Assembly: GCA_024516035.1 (NCBI GenBank)
Contig: CM044956.1
Span: 10,296,878 to 10,360,877, forward strand
DNA: 64,000 nucleotides
Direction of reading: 5' to 3'
Origin: Bactericera cockerelli
Taxonomy: Eukaryota > Arthropoda > Insecta > Hemiptera > Triozidae
In this document: positions 28,645 through 38,400 of the stretch, one piece after another
Layout of the letters: the number at the start of each line of letters is the position of its first letter
Position numbering within the stretch: the first letter of the stretch is position 1
Translations under genes and position numbers: made by a program
Notes under the pieces: generated by a model
What the model saw: the letters and a program-made list of their open reading frames with translations, nothing else
What the model was told of the DNA's origin: nothing
Database searches by the model: none

Positions 28645-29788
28645 CCCTTTGACGCCGAGCGTGTTGTTTTCGACACAGGTACTTTGAGATTCAATAATTA
28701 TTCACTAGAATACAGTATCATTATCGTTTCAGTGTGAAACAGTTCCTTGACTTCTTATCTTCAAATCCATCCAGCGCGATTTTTGAATTGTTTTGTTTAC
28801 ATCTCTAAATTTTCATTTGTTGCTGAGATTTCGAGAGTGCATCATCGCATGGAGTTTTACCGACTTTGATAAGTTATTTCTTGTGTTTCCTGGTCGATTA
28901 TTTTACTGAAAAAATTAATAGAGGTAGCTAATATGCTTATTAACATATATTTTTAAAGAAAATTGTAATAATTAATTGGTAGGTAGCTGCTTTTGTCCAA
29001 TTTTCTGCCGTGTCGAAAACGACACATCCGGTATTAAAAGAACGTTTTTTCCAAAGAAATAATTTTACTGTTTTTTCCTGATTTCTTCTGATTTTAGATT
29101 GATTATTGAGTCAAAACTAAGAAAATAAGTGACAATATACCACTACGCAGCTAATGCTAGACCCAGCCCTCCTATTGTAGCTCCCATTCCTATCACAAGT
29201 GCAGCTAGTGCTAGACCCAGCCCTCCTATTGTAGCTCCCATTCCTATCACAACTGCAGCTAGTGCTAGACCCAGCCCTCCTATATTGTAGCTCCCTTTCC
29301 TATCACAAGTGCAGCTAGTGCTAGACTCAGCCCTCCTAATTGTAGCTCCCATTCTTATCACAACTGCAGCTAGTGCCAGACCCAGCCCTCCTATTGTAGC
29401 TCCCATTCCTATCAGAACTGCAGCTAGTGCTAGACCCAGCCCACCTATTTTAGCTCCCATTCCTATCACAACTGCAGCTAGTGCTAGACTTAGCCCACCT
29501 ATTGTAGCGCCCATTCCCATTCCCATCATCACTAACGTTCTCCTTAAAATACTCGTTTTAAACTCACTAAAATATCGTCATTTTATACTTTTTTAACAAA
29601 ATCAGTTTTTTCTATATTCTTGTTCCTTTAAAGCCCGGTGTGTCGTTTTCGACACGGATTCATAACTTTTTACCGGTAAAAGCTAGAAAGCTGAAACCAA
29701 CGCCAAAAGTCTTAGAAAACCATCAGGATGAAAAAAAAGTTGGTTGCGATTTTTTTCCCCCAGCCAAATTAATTCCGGCGTCAAAGGG
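28645..29788. mobile_element. piggyBac-like non-autonomous element, 1144 bp
   Basis: The element is flanked by TTAA on both sides (28641-28644, 29789-29792). It begins CCCTTTGACGCCG and ends CGGCGTCAAAGGG, a clean terminal inverted repeat of the piggyBac type. A palindromic word GTGTCGTTTTCGACAC occurs near both ends and in the middle (about 28659, 29013, 29639). A 54-bp tandem repeat fills 29145-29525. No transposase is visible. Confidence 0.85.
29145..29525. repeat. 54-bp minisatellite inside the piggyBac-like element
   Basis: Seven units of GCAGCTAGTGCTAGACCCAG... CATTCCTATCACA recur with few differences. Because 54 is a multiple of three, both strands stay open and the minus strand would read repeated MGATIGGLGLALAAVVI. 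There is no sign that it is a real gene. Confidence 0.8.
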
Positions 29789-29861
29789 TTAATAAGATTA
29801 ACCTGGATATAAGAAATAAAATTTCCGGACCCTTGAGTTCTCTTATATCCAGGTTTGACCG

Positions 29862-30000
29862 ACTCCAGTAGCTTGATCGATAAGGCAGCGGACTTGTAAC
29901 CTGGAGGTCGGTGGTTCAAGTCCCGGTTTCAGCGTAGATTTAGTAAAGCGAGTTGGAGTATTTGTGATATCACGAAAGTGATTAACACAAAAATATGATA
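29862..30000 (+). mobile_element. tRNA-derived SINE, uninterrupted copy
   Basis: It contains CAGTAGCTTGATCGATAAGG and GGAGGTCGGTGGTTCAAGTC, then a tail with GTGATATCACGAAAGTGATT and AACACAAAAATATGATAAC. It serves as a reference for the interrupted copy at 25421. Confidence 0.7.
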
Positions 30001-30756
30001 ACTAACTATATCCAGATTTGATAGTATTTGTACATAGATTGGTGAGATCATTTCTCCACCGGTCCTACTTTCCCCAGACTGCCCAGTTCTTCGGTAGGCA
30101 CACTTTTCCGCTCATCCGGAGCTCGAACCCTCGGTCCTATGACCAAGAGGCAGTTGTACATAGCTTGGTAAGGAAAAGATTCAGGATATTTGGCAACAAT
30201 AATCTTGAAAATGTACCAAACTTGGGAACTAAAGTCAAGAACCTAGCCCTGCTTGTCCAGGGAACAGGAATCTGGACATAGTAAACCAAGAAATAATCTT
30301 CTCACACATACTAGACATCTAGGAGTGTGAGCAAGTCAAACTGGTCACAATAGATCTAATAGAGGTCGGTATAAGAATTGGGGCTCTTCTTGTGGGACCC
30401 CAACCAGTTCATAATAATAAAAAGGGGATCACTTCTCCACCTGTCCCGCTTTCCCCAGACTTCCAAACACTTCGGCGGGAACACTCTTCTGTTCAACCGG
30501 CATCTCTGAAACACAAAGAAGAGAGCATAAATAATAATAAATCATTTGTTTTATTTTTCATTGCTTTTTTTTGTATACAGAAGACCCATCATCCTAACCC
30601 ATTTTTATTTGACTTTTAAGATTAAAGATAAAGATAAAAAATGAAGAGCTAGTTATTTGTGTTCTTATTAAAATAATAATAATAATAGAAAATCTTATAA
30701 GGGCAAAGTTTTATAAGTAAAGCTATTAAAGAACATTATTTGGTTAGAGAGATAGC
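30001..30756. other. Gene-less stretch with low-copy repeat pieces
   Basis: Two related segments at about 30046-30135 and 30432-30510 share CACTTCTCCACC(G/T)GTCC and a TTTCCCCAGACT word. They are likely tRNA-like or SINE-derived fragments. The rest is AT-rich unique sequence with no coding signal. Confidence 0.45.
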
Positions 30757-31030
30757 CAGCGTCAATGGCCAGCGTTGATTACACCAGTTCTCGTTCCAAC
30801 ACTCAAGTTAAGCAACATCCAGCGAAGTGAGGACTTGGATATGTGACCATTCAAATTTAAAACCTCGTGATGCTAGCGCTACTCCCGTCCCCACTCAGGC
30901 TGGAAAAGGTTGATTTTTTAGCTGGTTAGTTTGTGATTTTCTATCGAATGGCGGGTAAAAAAAATCTCGTCGTAATATGACCATTGACCATATTGACCAT
31001 GTATTTGCAAGCGAAGTAAAAAGTTGAGTA
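30757..31030 (+). mobile_element. 5S rRNA-derived SINE, diverged
   Basis: The head has GCCAGCGTCAATGGCCAGCG, AAGTTAAGCAACATCCAGCG and GGACTTGGATATGTGACC. The body has CACTCAGGCTGGAAAAGG and ends with AATATGACCATTGACC and GTATTTGCAAGCGAAG. Confidence 0.7.
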
Positions 31031-31246
31031 GAACTTTTCCATTTTCACACTCGTGCATGGTTTCAAGTGCCATGCTGACCGGTAGCAATCCCCTTACACT
31101 CCCAGAAGCAAGGCTGCTTCTACCACCTGATTGGTAGTTTAGTGTTGCTGTGCAATTAATTCGTAACAAAAAAAGAGTTTAAAAGATTACTTAAAGATAA
31201 ACATTGTGACTACTCTCCGTTCTCCAAAGATCTTGTGCTCGATTTC

Positions 31247-31402
31247 TGGTTGGGACAACCCAGGCTGGGTGAGGTTAATATGAATGGGTAGCAGGTTTGT
31301 GAGTTTCCTGCTGGGAATGAAGTACCCTCCATGCGAATAGAGTACACCACCGTCGTGATATGACCATGCAGTTGAAAGCGACGTTAAACCCCCCCCAAAA
31401 AA
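31247..31402 (+). mobile_element. 5S-SINE fragment (body and A-rich tail)
   Basis: It runs from ACAACCCAGGCTGGGTGAGG to GTTGAAAGCGACGTTAAACC and a C/A-rich tail. The 5S head is missing. Confidence 0.6.
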
Positions 31403-31912
31403 ACAATGGTTAAAAAAAGTACAATAATGCCAAATTCATTATTGTTCCGGTAAAAATACCTACTCATGAGTCATGCAGGCTAGAAGCTAAAAAAAATGGT
31501 TAGGTTTGGTTTGGTTTCCTCCCCAAATAACCCAAACATGATCTTTCTATAGCCACGTATTTAGTGGGTAAACTGACATAAACAACACATTTTTAATGAC
31601 ATATTACAAAATCAAAAGACATATTTTGAAGAACTCCGATAGTAACATAACATGTTACAGTAAAGAAAGTAAATTCTTTTACCAAAGAATTTAATTTACT
31701 TACTTTAAAGAAAGAAAGTAAAGAAAGAGAATGCCGTTGGCAATAGCACCGCCCTTGATCAAGTTTTGTTCTATTTATCTCATTTTCTATGTATTGTATA
31801 TATTCTATGTAAATATTTTGTACATAACAGAAAAGAAGAAAAGACAATGATACAAATGTCATGAAAATAAAACATTATGAAAACAGAAAAAATCTTACAA
31901 AATATGAACAAA

Positions 31913-32155
31913 AAAAAACGCTTGCATACGAGTCTGCAACCATTGGGGCATTTTCATCTTTACTATTCAAGGTCCAAAACCCAACTGACCAAATTTCGTA
32001 TTGTGCGCATGACACACACTTTCCCTCTTCTCTCCCTTTACAATTCAATATTTCGTTACATAATATCGTTACATAATATCGTTACATAATTTCGTTACAT
32101 AATTTCGTCACATAATTTTGGTTATGTGCCAGAGCAAAGACATGAAAATGTCAAT
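31913..32155. repeat. Inverted-repeat arm shared with 27945-28265
   Basis: It starts CGCTTGCATACGAGTCTGCA and ends with a (ATTTCGTTACATA)n patch, GGTTATGTGCCAGAGC and GACATGAAAATGTC. It abuts the region downstream of the last recognised XAB2 exon. Confidence 0.65.
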
Positions 32156-32192
32156 AAAACTTGATCCAATATGTTTAATAAATTCAACTTAC

Positions 32193-32363
32193 CCTCGTCA
32201 TTATCACCCTCACTCTCCCCCTCCCCCTCCTCCTCATCATCGCTGTCATCGATGTCAATCTCGTCCGGGTTGACCTCGTGCGATGCCAGGGGCGCCACAT
32301 CTCTGTCACCCCCCTGCACCTCGCCCTTCACGAAGAGAATGTTGCCGCCCTTGGGTGGAGGAG
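32193..32363 (-). CDS. XAB2: XAB2 exon 16 (last one recognised)
   Basis: The exon follows a CTTTTTTCCAG acceptor and reads [11 protein letters not shown], then [20 protein letters not shown], the acidic tail that follows NPEEI in relatives. A strong donor GAGG|GTAAGT sits at 32193/32192. If not spliced, the frame would end 23 codons later at 32122. The final exon (expected motif around VPAAVFG) was not found to the left. Confidence 0.85.
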
Positions 32364-35300
32364 CTGGAAAAAAGAAAGGGATAATAATAATAATGATATC
32401 GCCTTATTTATACTGCCCGAAGAGGACAATTAAAGTCCCATTATTCCAGCAGTAAGCTCAAGATACATTATTATGTGGTAAAAATTCCAAATGGGAGGAT
32501 AACTTGTCAATTGTCAAATGGGAGGATGAAAAAAAAAATTGAGTGTGTAACTACAACTTTTTTGTGCTCTCCAAGGTTCGAATTGGAGACCTTCCGCATG
32601 GCAAGCGAGTACCTGAGCACTGAGCTAGTTGTGCGCTCGTTAATCGTTATGAGTAAAGACAGTAAAACGGTTAAACAGTAAATAAATAATAATTATGTAT
32701 GTATGTATGTATGATTTTATTTGTGGTGAAGCACAAGGCCTCTTCACAATTTTTGTGGGTAGCGAAGCATTACTAAGAGCCTCCTTCACATTTCGATTTA
32801 TTTTATTACATCAATTTCTTTTTACTCTGGTAATGCCGCCACTTGTCCTTGCTCATACAAGTAACTACTCATTTTTCCTCACGAGGTATGAGTAGACACC
32901 GAACATCCAAGTACAGAGCAGAAAAATTCCTGCCCCGCTGTGAATCGAACCCAGGTGACCATGCTTACAATCTCTAGCGCGCTAACTCACTCTGTCACGG
33001 TGACTAAATAAATAATAATTGTACCTACTAGCTTGTAACCTCTTGGGTATGGGAAAGGAACCCCGCCTTGTTAGACCGAGGCATGGCCGTTATAAGTATA
33101 AACATCAAGTGTACTTCACACTTTCGGCCCTTTTTTATGACCTCAGGTAGGCCAGAGGCCTCGGACAACATTCTGGATAACTAGGTTTCAATGATATTAT
33201 GTGTGCAAATTTTGATTTCGATCAATGAAAGCATGTTGTGGAAAAGTATAAAGGGATGTTCATATAATCTCATTTTCACAAAAAATAATCACCGAAGGAA
33301 ACTGTGCATAGAACTGATCTACTTCCTCTTAGTTTCCCAGCTAGACTACAGGACTTTTTTCAAAAACTGCAGCATTTTACTCATTAAAAAAGCATGATCA
33401 TAATTACATTATATAGTTGCAATAATATTTACCTAATCTACTTTATCTTTATAGTCCCCCTTTAGGCTACTGGTCTACTCCCTGTTTAGAGTTAAGACTA
33501 CAGGTCTACTCCAAGTGTACAGTTTATACTACTGGTCTATTCCTGTTTAGAGTTAAGACTACTGGTCCACTCCCTGTTTAGAGTTAAGAATACTGGTCTA
33601 CTTCAAGTGTACAGTTAATACTACTGTTCTATTTATGTTTAGAGTTAAGACCACTGCTCCACTCCCTGTTTAGAGTTAAGACTACTGGTCCACTCCCTGT
33701 TTACAGTTAATACTACTGTTCTATTCCTGTTTAGAGTTAAGACTACTGGTCTATTCCCTGTTTAGAGTTTAGACTACTGGTCCACTCCCTGTTTAGAGTT
33801 AAGAATACTGGTCTACTTCAAGTGTACAGTTAATACTACTGGTCTATTTATGTTTAGAGTTAAGACCACTGCTCCACTCCCTGTTTAGAGTTAAGACTAC
33901 TGGTCCACTCCCTGTTTAGAGTTAAGAATACTGGTCTACTTCAAGTGTACAGTTAATACTACTGTTCTATTTATGTTTAGAGTTAAGACCACTGCTCCAC
34001 TCCCTGTTTAGAGTTAAGACTACTGGTCCACTCCCTGTTTACAGTTAATACTACTGTTCTATTTATGTTTAGAGTTAAGACCACTGCTCCACTCCCTGTT
34101 TAGAGTTAAGACTACTGGTCCACTCCCTGTTTACAGTTAATACTACTGTTCTATTCCTGTTTAGAGTTAAGACTACTGGTCTATTCCCTGTTTAGAGTTT
34201 AGACTACTGGTACACTCCCTGTTTAGAGTTAAGTATACTGGTCTACTTCAAGTGTACAGTTAATACTACTGTTCTATTTATGTTTAGAGTTAAGACCACT
34301 GCTCCACTCCCTGTTTAGAGTTAAGACTACTGGTCCACTCCCTGTTTAGAGTTAATACTACTGTTCTATTCCTGTTTAGAGTTAAGACTACTGGTCTATT
34401 CCCTGTTTAGAGTTTAGACTACTGGTCCACTCCTGTTTAGAGTTAAGACTACTGGTCTATTCCTGTTTAGAGTTAAGAATACTGGTCTACTTCAAGTGTA
34501 CAGTTAATACTACTGTTCTATTTATGTTTAGAGTTAAGACCACTGCTCCACTCCCTGTTTAGAGTTAAGACTACTGGTCCACTCCCTGTTTACAGTTAAT
34601 ACTACTGTTCTATTCCTGTTTAGAGTTAAGACTACTGGTCTATTCCTGTTTAGAGTTTAGACTACTGGTCCACTCCCTGTTTAGAGTTAAGACTACTGGT
34701 CTATTCCTGTTTAGAGTTAAGACCACTGGTATACTCCTGTTTAGAGTTAATACTACTGGACTATTCCTGTTTAGAGTTAAGACTACTGGTCTACTCCTGT
34801 TTAGAGTTAAGACTACTGGTCTACTCATGTTTACAGTTAATAATAATAATATCACCTTATTTATACTGCCCGATTAGGACAATTAAAGTCCCATTATTCC
34901 AGCAGTAAGCCCAAGACATATTATTATGTGGTAAAAATTCCAAATGGGAGGATAACTTGTCATGTCCCGGCTGGGTTTCGAAACCACGACCTCTGGAATC
35001 TCTGGATTCACAGAGTGCCGCCTTTACTATTGGACTATTCCTGTTTAGAGTTAAGACCACTGGTCTACTCCTGTTTAGAGTTAAGACTACTGGTCTACTC
35101 CCTGTTTAGAGTTAAGAATACTGGTCTACTCCTGTTCAGAGTTAGGACTACTGGTCCACTCAATGTTTAGAGTTAAGACTACTGGTCTACTCTCTGTTTA
35201 GAGTTAAGAATACTGGTCTACTCCCTGTTTAGAGTTAAGACTACTGGTCCACTCCCTGTTTAGAGTCAAGACTACTGTTCTATTCCTGTTTAGAGTTAAG

Positions 35301-35379
35301 ACTACTGGTCTACTCTCTGTTTTGAGTTAAGACTACTGGTCTACTCTCTGTTTAGAGTTAAGAATACTGGTTCTACCCT

Positions 35380-35411
<32 letters not shown>

Positions 35412-38400
35412 TGGGGTTTAACGTCGCTTTCAACTGCCATGGTCATATCACGACGGGGGTTTTACCCTCCATTCGCAGGAAAACTCACAAACCTGCTACT
35501 CACATTGACCTCACCCAGCCTGAGTGGGGCCGGGAAAAGCCAGCGTCACGAGAATTAGAATTTACTCCCTGTTTAGAGTTAAGACTACTGGTGCACTCCC
35601 TGTTTAGAGTTAAGACTACTGGTCCACTCCCTGTTTAGAGTTAAGACTACTGCTCCACTCCCTGTTTAGAGTTAAGACTACTGGTGCACTCCCTGTTTAG
35701 AGTTAAGACTACTGGTCCACTCCCTGTTTAGAGTTAAGTCTACTGTTATAATAATAACTCTTTATTGACAAGAATAATATTGACAAAGGGCGTGATTATT
35801 GCCTGAGGCTGTTTTATTCCTGTTTAGAGTTAAGACTACTGGTCTATTCCTGTTTAGAGTTAAGACTACTGGTCTACTCCCTGTTTAGAGTTAAGACTAC
35901 TGGTCTATCCCTGTTCAGAGTTAATACTACTGGTCCACTCCCTGTTTAGAGAAGACTACTGGTCTACACCTTGTTTAGAGTTAAGACTACTGGTCTACTC
36001 CCTGTTCAGATGATTAATACTACTGGTCCACTCCCTGTTTAGAGTTAAGACTACTGGTCTACTCCCTGTTTCAGAGATAATACTACTGGTCTACTCCCTG
36101 TTTAGAGTTAAGACTACTGGTCTACTCCCTGTTTAGAGTTAAGACTACTGGTCTACTCCCTGTTCAGAGTTAATACTACTGGTCCACTCCCTGTTTAGAG
36201 AAGACTACTGGTCTACACCTTGTTTAGAGTTAAGACTACTGGTCTACTCCCTGTTCAGAGTTAATACTACTGGTCCACTCCCTGTTTAGAGTTAAGACTA
36301 CTGGTCTACTCCCTGTTCAGAGATAATACTACTGGTCTACTCCCTGTTTAGAGTTAAGACTACTGGTCTACTCCCTGTTTAGAGTTAAGACTACTGGTCT
36401 ACTCCCTGTTCAGAGTTAATACTACTGGTCCACTCCCTGTTTAGTCTGGCTGGGGGACGTTAAACAGGGAGAAGTTTCCTAAGGGTTTAATGGCTTATAA
36501 AGAAAAGTCCAAGTCCTCATGATGGTTGATCGCACATAGAAATATGTGGTTCAGGACGAGCCAACTTTGAAATAAAGTTGGCTGGAGACCATCACTCACC
36601 CCTCCAGCTATAGCCAAGCTGGCTGCAACAACAACAACAACAACATTCCTGTTTAGAGTTAAGACTACTGGTCTACTGCAAGTGTACAGTTAATACTACT
36701 GTTCTATTCCTGTTTAGACTTAAGACTACTGGTCTACTCCTGTTCAGAGTTAAGACTACTGGTCTACTCCCAATGACTCACCGAATGACATCTCGGCTGC
36801 CTTGGCTTCGAGCAGCTGCATGTTATCCTGAGGAGTGCTGGCGGGGGGCTCCCCTCCTGAGCTGCTACTTCCTGGCAGCATCTGGACTGACATCATGTTC
36901 ACCTGAGAGTAGAGGCAAGACAGTCAAGTGGTGATCAAAATGCAAATTGTTGGTGCTTTAGGAGTAAAGGAACTTAAAATAATAATATCGCCTTATTTAT
37001 ACTGCCCGATTAGGACTATTAACTCTAGCAGTAAGCCCAAGACGTATTATTATGTGGTAAAAATCCCAAATGGGAGGATAACTTGTCTTGTTCCGGCTGG
37101 GTTTCGAACCCGTGACCTCTAGAATCTCTGGATTCATAGAGTGCCGCCTTTACCACTGAGCTACCGGGACAGACTAATAGAGAGGTTAGTTGATAGCATG
37201 GATATTCAGAACTATTACCTGCTGATGAGAGCAAATAAGCTCGAAACAGCTGTCCAGGTATGTTCTGATATTCATGTACATCTAGTACAACTTATCACTT
37301 TTCTGCTTATACTGATATACTCATTGATAGAATCATTATACTAGTTACACAACTATTTTAGATTTAAAAATTTAGACAAAAGAATTTTCCCTATCCAACC
37401 AATTTCCCAGTTCTACCCTGCTGGGGATAGAACCCAGGTCACCATGCGTGCAAGTCTAGTGCACCACTCGACTCGGCCACAATTACTTGTTTTTTTTTTA
37501 TATACGTATAAGTATAAGTAGTGCTTTATTTAGACTGTCAGCGCAAGACAGGTAGTCCCATTATGCCAACAGTTTAACAAAGCAACTCTTTATTTATTTG
37601 AGTATAAATACAATGTAAATAAAGTAACAATTAGAAATTAAGGATTATAGAAAACAAGATAGGAACTAATAGTGGAAGATAATATAACAATAGCAGTAAT
37701 AATGGTAGTTAAAAGAAAAGCAAAAACAAAACGTATACAGTCGACCCTGGTTATAAGAGAACTCGAGGGACCGATTTTTTCTCATATATATCCCGGTTTC
37801 TATTATAAGGAGGTTATTTTCCTTTATATGTAGAGAGTTAAATTTAACCTGTAATGTTTTTTCTCTTGTGTCCAGGTTTCTCTCAAAAAGAGGTTATTTT
37901 CCATTCGAGAGAGGAAATTTTGAGCTGCAATTTTTCCTCTAATAACCAGATTTCTCATACATATATCCAGTTCTCCTATATCCAGCTTCAACTATACACA
38001 CCTGAGTGTTGTAGCCCGCCAAAGGCAATAACCCCGCCCTTTAGTTAGGACACATATTATGTATATATTTATTTATTTTTTCTTTATTTTTTTCTTCTAT
38101 TATATTGCATTTTAATTTGTAATTATTTTTGTTGTAATATGTCCTATTAATAAAGTGTAAATAAATAAATAAATAACTATACAACCATACACACCTGAGT
38201 GTTGTAGCCCGCCTGTACACTGCGCTGGATCCGCAACATCTCCCGCATGGTGTCCTCATTCCCATGCTTGATCTCGAAGCTCTTCCACGCGGACCAGAAC
38301 TCCCGACACACGCGTGGGTCACACACCTGCGCGCAGTGGGCGTAGATACCGCGGGCTCGGTCGATCTCACCTGGGAACAGCGAGAAGAGTTTACAACATT

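Larger units (their letters stand above)
28438..29861. mobile_element. pogo-like MITE split by a piggyBac-like element
   Basis: The ends are CAGTCGAACCTG after TA and the degraded complement CAGGTTTGACCG. Left part 28438-28644 and right part 29789-29861 fit together exactly at TTAA. Related copies at 52747-52940 and 37738-37993 keep this junction uninterrupted (AACTCTTAATAAGATTAACC on the complementary strand). Confidence 0.7.
33451..36781. repeat. 31-bp minisatellite in intron 15, ending at the exon 15 donor
   Basis: About ninety copies of a unit like TTTAGAGTTAAGACTACTGG followed by TCTACTCCCTG, with variant units (TCAAGTGTACAG). It is interrupted by a SINE (34839-35029), a 5S-SINE (35408-35560), an unrelated piece at 35748-35812 and a (CAA)n-tailed SINE (36443-36645). 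The last unit stops about 12 bp from the exon 15 5' splice site but does not include it. Confidence 0.92.

Noticed and set aside
29143..29532. Gly/Ala-rich protein gene
   Set aside because: It is a translated 54-bp minisatellite inside a non-autonomous transposon; both strands are open for the same reason.
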